Assembly (NCBI RefSeq): GCF_018304965.1 | Contig: NZ_JAGQED010000008.1 | Location: forward strand, 79,229 to 143,228 | Direction: 5' to 3' | Origin: Collimonas antrihumi | GTDB taxonomy: Bacteria; Pseudomonadota; Gammaproteobacteria; Burkholderiales; Burkholderiaceae_D | DNA length: 64,000 nt | Shown: positions 25,867-34,942 of the stretch, piece after piece | How positions within the stretch are numbered: position 1 is the stretch's first letter | Layout of the letters: each line of letters begins with the position of its first letter | Program-made: the position numbers and the translations under genes | Notes under the pieces: generated by a model | Databases searched by the model: none | Told to the model about the DNA's origin: nothing | What the model saw: only the letters and a program-made list of their open reading frames with translations

Positions 25867-28071
25867 ATGGAAATTAAGGTCAACTTTCTCGATAAACTAC
25901 GTCTTGAAGCCAAGTTCGATGACTTCACGGTAGTGGCCGACCAGCCTATCCGTTATAAGGGCGATGGCTCGGCGCCTGGTCCCTTCGATTATTTTCTGGC
26001 CTCATCGGCCTTGTGCGCCGCTTACTTTGTGAAGTTGTATTGCGTAACTCGCAATATTCCTACCGAAAATATCCGCCTGTCGCAGAATAATATTGTTGAT
26101 CCGGAAAACCGGTATCAGCAGATTTTCAAGATTCAGGTTGAGTTGCCGGCGGATATCTCTGCCAAAGACCGCCAGGGAATTTTGCGCTCCATCGAGCGTT
26201 GTACGGTGAAAAAAGTGGTGCAAGCCGGACCCGAGTTTGTCATTGAAGAGGTAGAGAATCTGGATGCCGATGCGCAGTCGTTGCTGACCTTGAAGCCGGC
26301 TTCTGACGTCAGCACCTATATTGCGGGCAAGGATCTGCCGTTGGAGCAAACCATCGCCAATATGTCAGGCGTTTTGGCGAACTTGGGCATCAAGATTGAA
26401 ATCGCTTCGTGGCGCAATCTTGTTCCCAACGTGTGGTCGCTGCATATCCGCGATGCGCACTCGCCGATGTGCTTTACCAATGGCAAGGGAGCGACCAAGG
26501 AAAGCGCGTTGGCGTCGGCGTTGGGAGAGTATATCGAGCGACTGAATTGCAACCATTTCTACGCCGGCACGTTTTGGGGCGAAGACATCGCCAACGCGGA
26601 GTTTGTACATTACCCGAACGAGCGCTGGTTTAAGCCTGGCCGTAAAGATGCGCTGCCGGCTGACATTCTGGATGAGTACAGTCTGCAAATTTACAATCCC
26701 GACGGCGAGTTACGTGGCTCGCATCTGGTCGACACCAACTCCGGCAATGCTCAGCGCGGTATCTGTTCGCTGCCGTATGTGCGGCAGTCGGACGGCGAGG
26801 TGGTGTATTTTCCGTCCAACCTGGTCGAAAACCTGTACGTCAGCAATGGCATGAGTGCCGGTAACACGCTGGCCGAAGCGCAGGTGCAATGCTTGTCGGA
26901 AATTTTCGAACGGGCGGTAAAACGCGAAATTCTGGAAGGTGAAATCACATTACCTGATGTGCCGCAGGAAGTGCTGGCGAAATACCCTGGCATTCTGGCT
27001 GGCATTCAGGGGTTGGAAGAGCAGGGCTTTCCGGTGCTGGTGAAGGATGCGTCGCTGGGAGGGGTGTACCCGGTGATGTGCGTCACCTTGATGAACCCGC
27101 GCACAGGCGGTGTGTTCGCCTCGTTCGGCGCGCACCCAAGCCTGGAGGTGGCGCTGGAGCGTAGCCTGACGGAACTGCTACAGGGTCGCAGTTTTGAAGG
27201 CCTCAACGAATTGCCGCGGCCCACCTTTACCAGTGAAGCCGTGACTGAGCCAAATAACTTTGTCGAACACTTCATCGATTCCAGCGGTATCGTGTCATGG
27301 CGCTTTTTCAGTGCCAAAGCGGATTTCAATTTTGTTGAATGGGATTTTTCGGGCCAGGGTGAAAACTCCAATGCCGAGGAAGCCGCGACCTTGTTCGGTA
27401 TTCTCGAAGAAATGGGCAAACAGGTGTACATGGCGGCGTATGACAATTTAGGCGCCATAGCCTGCCGGATTTTGGTGCCCGGTTATTCGGAAATTTACCC
27501 GATAGAAGATTTGATCTGGGATAACACCAACAAGGCGCTGTTGTTCCGCGCCGATATTTTGAATCTGCATCGCCTTGACGATGCCAGCCTTGAAGCGCTG
27601 CTTGAGCGTTTGGATAACAATGAGCTCGATGAACATTCCGACATCGCTACATTGATCGGTATCGAATTTGACGAGAATACGGACTGGGGGCAACTAACCG
27701 TTCTCGAGTTGAAGCTGCTGATTCACCTCGCCTTACAGCAATTTGAGGAGACGCAAGAGTTGGTGGGAGCCTTCCTGCAGTATAACGACAACACGGTCGA
27801 GCGCGGATTGTTTTACCAGGCATTGGATGTGGTGCTGGAGGTGCTGCTGGATGACGACCTGGAGCTGGATGATTACGTGGTCAATTTCCGCCGAATGTTT
27901 GGCGATGCTCGGATGGACGCGGTAATGGGCTCAGTGGACGGCAGCGTGCGCTTCTTCGGGTTAACGCCAACGAGTATGAAACTGGAGGGTCTGGACAGGC
28001 ACCAGCGCCTGATCGACAGCTACAAAAAAATGCATAAAGCTCGGGCCAATGTGACGGCGACAGCCAGTTAG
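25867..28071 (+). CDS. OsmC-YcaO fusion protein
   Basis: This 734-residue protein joins an OsmC/Ohr-like domain (residues 1-140) to a YcaO domain (about 155-570) and a helical C-terminal region. The two OsmC cysteines are at Cys50 (SSALCAAYF) and Cys112 (ERCTVKK), so thiol peroxidase chemistry is possible. The YcaO part keeps the Glu-rich ATP site in SALGEYIERL and LSEIFERAVK. YcaO proteins activate amide carbonyls with ATP; E. coli YcaO assists RimO in methylthiolation of ribosomal protein S12. The OsmC fusion occurs in other proteobacteria. It converges on the urea transporter operon; no link to it is shown. Confidence 0.85.
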   Translation: MEIKVNFLDKLRLEAKFDDFTVVADQPIRYKGDGSAPGPFDYFLASSALCAAYFVKLYCVTRNIPTENIRLSQNNIVDPENRYQQIFKIQVELPADISAKDRQGILRSIERCTVKKVVQAGPEFVIEEVENLDADAQSLLTLKPASDVSTYIAGKDLPLEQTIANMSGVLANLGIKIEIASWRNLVPNVWSLHIRDAHSPMCFTNGKGATKESALASALGEYIERLNCNHFYAGTFWGEDIANAEFVHYPNERWFKPGRKDALPADILDEYSLQIYNPDGELRGSHLVDTNSGNAQRGICSLPYVRQSDGEVVYFPSNLVENLYVSNGMSAGNTLAEAQVQCLSEIFERAVKREILEGEITLPDVPQEVLAKYPGILAGIQGLEEQGFPVLVKDASLGGVYPVMCVTLMNPRTGGVFASFGAHPSLEVALERSLTELLQGRSFEGLNELPRPTFTSEAVTEPNNFVEHFIDSSGIVSWRFFSAKADFNFVEWDFSGQGENSNAEEAATLFGILEEMGKQVYMAAYDNLGAIACRILVPGYSEIYPIEDLIWDNTNKALLFRADILNLHRLDDASLEALLERLDNNELDEHSDIATLIGIEFDENTDWGQLTVLELKLLIHLALQQFEETQELVGAFLQYNDNTVERGLFYQALDVVLEVLLDDDLELDDYVVNFRRMFGDARMDAVMGSVDGSVRFFGLTPTSMKLEGLDRHQRLIDSYKKMHKARANVTATAS

Positions 28072-28165
28072 GGTTACGAGTCATGGCTGGATGCGCTTGA
28101 GATTGGAGATGCTGTCGCGCCTGTTTTGCGCCTGTTAATACAGCGTGGAGGACCTGCCTTTAAGT

Positions 28166-29122
28166 TTAACGCAGGCTGACACGTCGCCTCTGCAGCGCCA
28201 GCAGGAACATCCAGGAAGCAACGCAGAATGGCGCGCTCAGCGAGGGCAAGCCGGCGAATCGCGATAATGGCATCATGGCGCCGGTAGCGATCGCCGCGAC
28301 TGCCGAGCACAGGAGCGCCGTAACCACGGGCTTCCAGCCGGGTTTTGGAATCAACGTCGCTACGGCAAGCGCGCTAAGCGTGGCGTTAAAGCCGTATAAA
28401 CCATGGAACACAGCCGAGTCCGGCGCACCGATGAGCAGGGCGACGATGGCCCCGGTCAAGGAACCGGCTGCCGCCAGCATGGCAGCCCTGGCCGAGCTCG
28501 CAGATATGCCGAGCAAGAAGATGCAGCCGGCGATGAGGTCGTCCTGATAGAAAATCTGGCTGACTCCTCGCAGCGTTCCATTCAGGATCAGGCTGAAGGT
28601 ATAGTGACCGTTGGTGAATTGATCGGTCCATGCCCGCGCCGCATCCGGTAGCAACTGGCCGCTGATTCCTACGGCCGGGCCCTGGGCGTAAGCCAGGCGC
28701 CCCATATGCACGACCGCCAGCAGAATCAGCCAAAGCACACAAACGAAAGGAGCGCTGAGCGCGGGCAGGCGCATGCGGCCCAGCAGTCGCAGGAAAGCGT
28801 AAGTCAAGACGGCCGACAGCGCACCTGCAAGCGCCACGACAACCCAGAGTTCCAGGGTTGGACTGAAGATGGAGCCCAGCGCGATACCGGTGAAAAAGCC
28901 GTTGAAGCCGTAGACCCCGGCCAAGATAAGGCTGCGCTCGACGCCGATCGCCCATGCAGCCGAGGTGCTGGTGAGTACGCCCAGCAGCGCCGCCAGGCCG
29001 ACCCAGGGCGAACTGAGGAAGACACCGGACAGTAGAATCAGCCCTGTGTATCCGTTCTGCTGGAACACGCTCTGACTGACGCCGAAAAATGACGCCGAAA
29101 AAAGGGCTCGCAAGCCGTCCAT
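28166..29122 (-). CDS. Urea transporter (UT family)
   Basis: This 318-residue membrane protein matches bacterial UT-family urea channels, with two pseudo-repeats of about five transmembrane segments. Typical motifs occur: GVSQSVFQQNGYTGLI early in the first half, and the same type of segment repeated as RGVSQIFYQDDLIAGCIFLL. GVYGFNGFFTGIALG and GLYGFNATLSALA mark the pore regions in each repeat. It forms the last gene of a minus-strand operon, 7 bases after the putative hydrolase. No urease genes are in the window, so it may carry another small neutral amide. Confidence 0.85.
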   Translation of the reverse strand: MDGLRALFSASFFGVSQSVFQQNGYTGLILLSGVFLSSPWVGLAALLGVLTSTSAAWAIGVERSLILAGVYGFNGFFTGIALGSIFSPTLELWVVVALAGALSAVLTYAFLRLLGRMRLPALSAPFVCVLWLILLAVVHMGRLAYAQGPAVGISGQLLPDAARAWTDQFTNGHYTFSLILNGTLRGVSQIFYQDDLIAGCIFLLGISASSARAAMLAAAGSLTGAIVALLIGAPDSAVFHGLYGFNATLSALAVATLIPKPGWKPVVTALLCSAVAAIATGAMMPLSRFAGLPSLSAPFCVASWMFLLALQRRRVSLR

Positions 29123-29129
29123 GGCGTCC

Positions 29130-29768
29130 TCATTCGGCGCAGATATCGGTCCAGATACCGGGCACCACTATTCGATCTCCCCAATGCAGGATGTCCTGGG
29201 CATCGGGCTCAAGCGGGCTCACTTTTACTTTCAGGACAGCGCCGTAGCCATCGGTCTGAACCGGCTGTATCCACCAGCCGTTGGTGGCATCCCAAATTTG
29301 AATCCGGATTCCGTCAAGGCTGACCGCCACGGCTTCGTGATATATCTTGTCTTCGGCCAGCCAGTTGAGGTAACCGGGGCCATCGCGCCATATCTTGCGC
29401 AGCTGGCTGATCGCGTGGCTGGACAAACGCTGGATCAGTTGCACCGGTGCGGCCCTTACTCCCCGCGACAGGTAGACTTCGCGGGAAAACGCCGCCAGGG
29501 CTCCGCAGTCGAGTTTGTACATCGCGATAGCGTCGCACCAGAACAGCGGCCAGGAATTCGGGCCCCATTCATAACGTTCGGGAATCCAGCGCGGCGCGGA
29601 CAACAGCTGGCCGTCCCCGCTTACGGAATCGAGATTGTAGTCCTGGTTGACCAGCCAGTTTTTCGCGATGTGGCAGCAATCCTGCCCATGGTGCGAAATG
29701 TAAGAGGCCGGATACGAGTGCCAGAAATCGATGGTGACCTGGTCGGCCAACGGCAGCTTAGAGTCCAT
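29130..29768 (-). CDS. Unrecognised protein with possible Cys-His-Asp catalytic triad
   Basis: I do not recognise this 212-residue protein by name. Its layout suggests a papain/transglutaminase-like thiol enzyme: Cys88 at the start of a helix (KLDCGALAAFSREVY), His144 in a beta strand (YHEAVAV), then Asp160 (IQIWDATNGWW). This Cys, His, Asp order and spacing is characteristic of transglutaminase-like folds. No signal peptide is present. The ATG at 29768 has GAGGT upstream and overlaps the end of the fusion gene by 11 bases, so the two are translationally coupled. A role in amide or thioester handling is an inference. Confidence 0.6.
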   Translation of the reverse strand: MDSKLPLADQVTIDFWHSYPASYISHHGQDCCHIAKNWLVNQDYNLDSVSGDGQLLSAPRWIPERYEWGPNSWPLFWCDAIAMYKLDCGALAAFSREVYLSRGVRAAPVQLIQRLSSHAISQLRKIWRDGPGYLNWLAEDKIYHEAVAVSLDGIRIQIWDATNGWWIQPVQTDGYGAVLKVKVSPLEPDAQDILHWGDRIVVPGIWTDICAE

Positions 29769-32037
29769 TGCTTTTACCTCGTCCAAAAGTGTAGGCCATG
29801 CTGCTTTCATAAGCGCCGGCATCGCAGATCGCCAGTAGTTCACCTTCTTTGATGTCCGCCCGCAGCTGGACATTGGGAGCGACGATATCGTCCTCCATGC
29901 AGAGTCTTCCCAGTATCCTGGCCATGCCGCGCGGCATTGGCTGCCAATCGCCGGTTTTGCAGTCCCGTTCCAGGATCCGATGCGGGAACTGCCACGCGAG
30001 CGGCAGCTCGGCTATCGATCCGTCGACGACGATATCTTGCGGGAATCCCATATATTTCCGTACTTCGAGCACGCGCATCGCCACCGCCATCGAATGCTGG
30101 ACCATGGCCCGGCCCGGTTCCAGTACGAACACACGCAGGTTCGGCAGCGCTTCGCGCGCCTGCCGGACTGCATCGCCGAGCTTCGGCACCAGTTCGCTCT
30201 CGAAATCGTCCGGGAACCAGCCGCCACCGATATCCACGCACTCCACCGAGCGGTCCGTACAGGATTCGATGGATTTCGCGCAGCGCAATGAAGAATCGTA
30301 GAGCCGCCACCATTGTCCAATCCCGAAATTGCTGCTGGCGATGTGGAAATGGCAGCCAAGCCGGACGTGCTGCGGGAGCTCCCGCAGCAGTTCGATCATT
30401 TCGTGGAAAATCAAACGCGAATAAACCGGGATGCCAAAGCGGGAGATCAACTGCGGACCGCGCAGTCTGACACCGATGAATTCCGCGAGATCCTCGCCAC
30501 TCGCTATCCGTTGTACCACTTGCCGTAATTCATCGACTGAATCGCAGAAGATCGCGTGCACCGGGTACGCCACGGTCGGATTCGGCCACGCCTTGGCAGG
30601 GCCGTTGAGAATGATCTGCTCGGGGAGAAAACCCTGATTAAGCGCCTGGCCGACTTCGAGTTCGCTGATCGCCTCCGCCAGAAAACCCGCATTACGGGCA
30701 AGTTCGATCAGACGTTCATCCGGATTGGTCTTGATGCTATAGGCGGCCCGCACCGCGCAAGCGGAGGACGATGCGGCGCTTGCCGCTACGGCAAGCTGGT
30801 TGAAACTGCGCGCGGCGGTGCGGGGAAGAAGAATACGGTGTGGCGTCTGGACCTTATCGAGATCGGCGCCCAGGATGTCTTCGATGAAACTGGCAGGTAC
30901 GATTGCAGGCGTGGACACGGGCTCCGGGTCCACTGTGACCGCGGGGCGCTCGTGATTGCGCATTGCCTGGAGCCGGTGCGCCAGCATCGGCATCCCCGAC
31001 GGATATTTTCCTGAATGATGCTGGCTGCCGTTAAGCGGCTCTTGCAGGGGAGGGATCGGATAGCCGGCGCGCACTGGCATTTCGACCACGATGCGGGCGA
31101 ACTCGTTTGATTGCCGCTCCGCCGCGCGCATGGGAATGCCACTCGCAGCTTCGACCAGGCGGCCCACCAGGTTGCGCCCGGCAATGGTCGCCCCGTGGAT
31201 CCAGGCGGGAAAGCGCGGGTTCATCTCCATCAGCCAGAGCTCCCCGGCAGGACTACGGATCATCTCCAGCTCCGCGCCTCCAGTCCACTTCAACGCGCTG
31301 ACGATGTCTCTGAGAGGATTGAGAAAATCCGGCACAGGATCTTCGATATGTCCGCCCCAGGTCTTGCCCTCCGGGGTGATATCGCGCTTGACCATATGCA
31401 CCGCGTCCAGAAGACGTCCTTGGTAGGCGCTGAAGCTTACCGACTCTTCCAGTCCGCGCACATGTGCCTGCAGAAACAGTTTTTCAGTTCCCCAGGTTGA
31501 TTGGAAAGCCGCACGTAACGACAAGAAAGAAGGCCACCAGTTAATCTGCACCGCATCGTAGTACGGCCCCTTCAGCCAAATCTTCCATCCGTGGCGGCGG
31601 CAGAAGGCGTTCAGCGTCCAGTCCTGCTCGGTGGTGGAAATGAAAGGCGGTATACCGACGGGAAGTCCCTCATGGGCGGGGACGGCGGGTTTGGCAATTC
31701 GATCGAGGGCGTCGACAGACGGCGTAAGCAGCCTCGGATGCGGGCCCAGGACTTGCGCCATCCACAGGATCTCCAGGTCCAGGCACGAGATCCAGAAAGA
31801 ATCTTCCGGCTCAAGGCGGTCGCGGATACTGGCGGCGTAAGCGTCCAGATCAAGCCTGGCCCATGGCTGTTGAATCCAGACATCGTCAAAGACTGGCGCG
31901 TGGATGCCACTGCTGCGGCTTGAGTAATCGACGCCGATGAGGGTGGCGTCGGGATAGGCCAGCCGCAAGGAACGCGCCACACCGACGCCTGAAGAAGGAT
32001 TCGGGCCGCAGTACAGCCCACTGATATATATTTTCAC
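29758..32037 (-). CDS. ATP-grasp ligase fused to PLP-dependent decarboxylase
   Basis: This protein has about 759 residues. Residues 1-320 are an ATP-grasp ligase: a pre-ATP-grasp Rossmann part (KIYISGLYCGPNPSSGVGVA) and a metal site in LMEMNPRF (Glu271, Asn273). Residues 400-759 are a fold-III PLP decarboxylase of the ornithine/diaminopimelate type: catalytic Lys436 in YSIKTNP, HFHIASS (563-569), EPGR (640-643) and CDAGAY (738-743). A Pro-rich linker joins them. One polypeptide could thus form an amide bond and decarboxylate an amino acid. The GTG at 32037 with GAGGGGG upstream is my preferred start; an in-frame upstream ATG at 32079 would add 14 residues. Confidence 0.75.
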   Translation of the reverse strand: MKIYISGLYCGPNPSSGVGVARSLRLAYPDATLIGVDYSSRSSGIHAPVFDDVWIQQPWARLDLDAYAASIRDRLEPEDSFWISCLDLEILWMAQVLGPHPRLLTPSVDALDRIAKPAVPAHEGLPVGIPPFISTTEQDWTLNAFCRRHGWKIWLKGPYYDAVQINWWPSFLSLRAAFQSTWGTEKLFLQAHVRGLEESVSFSAYQGRLLDAVHMVKRDITPEGKTWGGHIEDPVPDFLNPLRDIVSALKWTGGAELEMIRSPAGELWLMEMNPRFPAWIHGATIAGRNLVGRLVEAASGIPMRAAERQSNEFARIVVEMPVRAGYPIPPLQEPLNGSQHHSGKYPSGMPMLAHRLQAMRNHERPAVTVDPEPVSTPAIVPASFIEDILGADLDKVQTPHRILLPRTAARSFNQLAVAASAASSSACAVRAAYSIKTNPDERLIELARNAGFLAEAISELEVGQALNQGFLPEQIILNGPAKAWPNPTVAYPVHAIFCDSVDELRQVVQRIASGEDLAEFIGVRLRGPQLISRFGIPVYSRLIFHEMIELLRELPQHVRLGCHFHIASSNFGIGQWWRLYDSSLRCAKSIESCTDRSVECVDIGGGWFPDDFESELVPKLGDAVRQAREALPNLRVFVLEPGRAMVQHSMAVAMRVLEVRKYMGFPQDIVVDGSIAELPLAWQFPHRILERDCKTGDWQPMPRGMARILGRLCMEDDIVAPNVQLRADIKEGELLAICDAGAYESSMAYTFGRGKSNGL

Positions 32038-32110
32038 GGCTGGAGTCCCCCTGAGCATCAACAGGTTGCTGAAAGGCACGAATGCCTCCGGACTCTACCG
32101 ATACATAGCG

Positions 32111-32224
32111 CTAGCGCCCGGAGTTTCTCCAATCCGATGAGTCGCCCGCTGCACAGTCCCCCAACCGTTTTGCTCCATCCAAAACATCTTTTCGGCCAAC
32201 TTGCGCTTTTTCAATCACTGTCAT
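32111..32224 (-). CDS. Candidate 37-residue peptide upstream of the ATP-grasp fusion
   Basis: A short frame starts with ATG at 32224, preceded by GGGAAAG at a suitable distance, and ends 73 bases before the fusion gene. It is charged (MTVIEKAQVGRKDVLDGAKR) and has one Cys near the C-terminus followed by an Asp/Ser-rich end. The frame extends upstream as a hydrophobic segment to about 32320, so a 69-residue membrane-anchored form is an alternative. A peptide substrate for the adjacent ligase/decarboxylase is possible but unproven. Confidence 0.3.
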   Translation of the reverse strand: MTVIEKAQVGRKDVLDGAKRLGDCAAGDSSDWRNSGR

Positions 32225-32393
32225 GTTTTCTTTCCCTACGACTGCAGAGTAGGCGACGCCAAAAAGTAAAACTAGGGATAATAAAAAATATATGGATTCC
32301 ACGCGGAAACATCGCTTCATGGCGCGGGTGCCGGATGATTTTTTTAATGGCTCGCAGGGTGTGGGCACAAAGGCGTGTCCACCCTGCGGATTA

Positions 32394-33644
32394 CTATCGT
32401 GCAGTCGTCCGAGGCTGCAGCAATTGCCTCAGCGTCGCCACCGTATAGTCGATTTCCTGCTCGGTTGTGTAGCGGCCGAATGAAAAGCGGATCGCGCTGC
32501 GCGCCAGCGCATCGGATCGCCCCAGGCTGGACAACACGTAGGACGGCGCGGCGTTGGCCGAGTTGCAGGCGGAGCCGGCCGAGACTGCGATATCCAGTAA
32601 TTGCGCCGAGATCGGCGTGGCGCCGTCAAGCTCGAAGCTGAGATTCAGATTGTGCGGGACGCGTTGCAGGAGGTCGCCGTTGAGCACGACGCCGGGGCAA
32701 TCGCTCAAACCATTCCACAAGCGATCACGCAAGCTGCTGATCCGCGCACTTTCGCTATCCAGCAACTGTGCCGCCAGGTTGAATGCCTCACCCATGCCGA
32801 CGATTTGATGGGTTGCCAGGGTGCCGGAACGCATCCCGTTCTCGTGGCCGCCACCGTCGATCTGGGCCTCCAGTTTCAACGCCGGATCGCGGCGGACGAA
32901 CAGCGCGCCGATTCCTTTGGGGCCATAAATCTTGTGCGCGCTGAACGACATCAAATTGACTTTCAAGGTACGCAGATCGATCGCAACCTTGCCCGCCGCC
33001 TGTGCCGCGTCAACGTGAAACACGATATTCCTCTCGGCACAGATTTCTCCCAATTCGGCAATCGGCTGGATCACGCCAATCTCGTTGTTGACCATCATGA
33101 CCGAGGCGATGATGGTGTCCGCGCGCAGTGCCGCCTTGAATGCCGCCAGATCGATCAAACCGTTTGGCAACGGCTGCAGATAAGTCACTTCGAAACCTTC
33201 ACGCTCCAGCGTGTGCATCGTGTCGAGGACTGCCTTGTGCTCGATGCTCATGGTAACCAGGTGGCGTCCACGGCCGCTATCACGCAAGGCATGGGCGGCG
33301 CCTTTCAGTGCCAGGTTGTTGGATTCCGTTGCGCCAGAGGTCCAGACGATCTCGCTGGCTTGCGCACCGACCAGCGCAGCTACCTGCCGGCGCGCTTTTT
33401 CGACAGCCGCCTTGGCTTCCCAGCCGAAGGTATGAGAACTGCTGGCCGGGTTGCCGAATTTTTCGGTCAGGTATTCACACATCTTGACTGCAACCGCAGG
33501 ATCGACCGGGGTTGTGGCCGAATAGTCGAGATAGATGGGGAGTTGCAGGGGAGGGTGTGGGGCGGCAGTCGCCGCTGCGCCGCTGTTGCTTGCCGCGGCA
33601 GAGTCATCGGGTACTACGGTGGTACAGGCACTGGATGCGTTCAT
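32394..33644 (-). CDS. Cysteine desulfurase (IscS/NifS type)
   Basis: This 416-residue PLP enzyme removes sulfur from cysteine to leave a persulfide. The PLP lysine is Lys238 ([12 protein letters not shown]), and the active Cys is Cys360 in SAGSACNS, the IscS-like group I loop. The PLP histidine lies in [10 protein letters not shown]. An extra N-terminus of about 35 residues is rich in Ala and Ser. No isc genes are adjacent, so it is likely a second, specialised copy. It is divergent from a LysR gene and the long oxidoreductase/transport operon. Confidence 0.88.
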   Translation of the reverse strand: MNASSACTTVVPDDSAAASNSGAAATAAPHPPLQLPIYLDYSATTPVDPAVAVKMCEYLTEKFGNPASSSHTFGWEAKAAVEKARRQVAALVGAQASEIVWTSGATESNNLALKGAAHALRDSGRGRHLVTMSIEHKAVLDTMHTLEREGFEVTYLQPLPNGLIDLAAFKAALRADTIIASVMMVNNEIGVIQPIAELGEICAERNIVFHVDAAQAAGKVAIDLRTLKVNLMSFSAHKIYGPKGIGALFVRRDPALKLEAQIDGGGHENGMRSGTLATHQIVGMGEAFNLAAQLLDSESARISSLRDRLWNGLSDCPGVVLNGDLLQRVPHNLNLSFELDGATPISAQLLDIAVSAGSACNSANAAPSYVLSSLGRSDALARSAIRFSFGRYTTEQEIDYTVATLRQLLQPRTTAR

Positions 33645-33869
33645 GGCGTGAAATCCGGAAAAAAAAGGAATTGACGTTACCTTACGATGAAAATGTTATT
33701 TGAAAAACAAATATTATTTAATTTCTATATGCATTTATCGTTGCCTGGAATGCCGGTGGCTCGCGTGGTCCAGGCGCCGTAGAACGCCATGTCAACTATT
33801 GCGGCACTGAATTGACGGCGTTCATATCGATTTCTTTTGCATTTGCTTATGCGAAATGATTATACTTAA

Positions 33870-33898
33870 ATCGAATACATAGCGTCATATAATTCGAT
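33870..33898. promoter_or_regulatory. Probable LysR operator
   Basis: ATCGAAT (33870-33876) and ATTCGAT (33892-33898) form an inverted repeat with a 15-bp spacer, 21 bases before the LysR start and within the region divergent from the cysteine desulfurase. The dyad fits autoregulatory sites of LysR proteins, which often hold T-N11-A. Confidence 0.45.
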
Positions 33899-33919
33899 AA
33901 ACATATATAGCGAATCCCT

Positions 33920-34849
33920 ATGGACTTGAATCAGCTGGAAGCATTCTCGGCAGTGATGACGATCGGTAGCGTAACCGGCGCCGGGCGTAGCCTTGGCCGT
34001 TCGCAGCCGGCTGTCAGCAAGGCGGTTCAAGATCTGGAAACCGAACTCGGTTACGCATTGTTCGACCGCAACGGCCCGCGCGTGACACCGACCGACAAGG
34101 CGTTCCTGCTATATGAAGAGGTTGAGCGTTCACTGGTAGGCTTGCGCACGATACGAGAGCGGGCGTCGGAAATCGGCCGCGATGAACAGCAGCCGATTCA
34201 CGTGGTCGCAACGCCAGCCCTGGCGTCGACGATTGCACCGGCGGCGCTGAAACTGGTGGAATTCCAAGGCCTGCCTGAACATATCCATCTGCGCAGCGCC
34301 TCAGCCGAGCAAGTCGTGCATTCGGTTCTACATAGAACCGTCAACCTCGGCCTGACCAGCCTGCCGGTCGCGCATCGCGGACTGGATTTGCACTGGATAG
34401 GCGAGGCGCCTTGCGTGGCGGTGATGCGCGCCGATAGCCCCCTGGCCGATTGCAGCGTGGTTACCGCTGACATGTTGCGGGGCCAACGGCTGATCACGAT
34501 GTCGAATCGCTACCGGCTGCGCCAGCGCATCGACGGTGCGCTTGGCAACGGTAGCGCATTGGATGTGGCGATAGAAACCAATACCTCGTTTAACGCCATC
34601 ATGGCCGCCCATGCGGGTCTCGGCGTGGCCCTGGTGGAGCCCATGACTGCGCTCGGCATGCCGATAACCGGCCTGACGGTCAAACCGCTGGCGGTGAATA
34701 TCCCGTTTTATTTCGGCGTCGTCACCCCTTACGGCAAACCGATCGATGGCGTGACGCAAGCATTGATCACCGCGCTTGAGAGCGCCGCCAGGAGTATCTT
34801 GCACGGTTTCGTCAAGCGCGATGCCGACCAGCATGACGATTTGTTATAA
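33920..34849 (+). CDS. LysR-family transcriptional regulator
   Basis: This 309-residue regulator has the LysR winged helix in residues 1-65 (NQLEAFSAVMTIGSVTGAGR, SQPAVSKAVQDLETELGY) and an effector-binding domain to about 295. It is divergent from the cysteine desulfurase and lies 93 bases upstream of the flavoprotein and transporter genes. It therefore probably controls both sides, in response to a compound carried by the transporter. Confidence 0.88.
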   Translation: MDLNQLEAFSAVMTIGSVTGAGRSLGRSQPAVSKAVQDLETELGYALFDRNGPRVTPTDKAFLLYEEVERSLVGLRTIRERASEIGRDEQQPIHVVATPALASTIAPAALKLVEFQGLPEHIHLRSASAEQVVHSVLHRTVNLGLTSLPVAHRGLDLHWIGEAPCVAVMRADSPLADCSVVTADMLRGQRLITMSNRYRLRQRIDGALGNGSALDVAIETNTSFNAIMAAHAGLGVALVEPMTALGMPITGLTVKPLAVNIPFYFGVVTPYGKPIDGVTQALITALESAARSILHGFVKRDADQHDDLL

Positions 34850-34942
34850 GCCAACCGATTAATCCGTACCGATCTTGATCTCTGCACCGACGCCAATGTA
34901 CAAACACACAATACTTCCACAAGCTAACCAGGAGGTGCCTCG

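Noticed and set aside
32353..32388. GC-rich inverted repeat (GCAGGGTG with CACCCTGC) just after the cysteine desulfurase
   Set aside because: It looks like a terminator stem, but on the minus strand it is followed by an A-rich, not T-rich, stretch.
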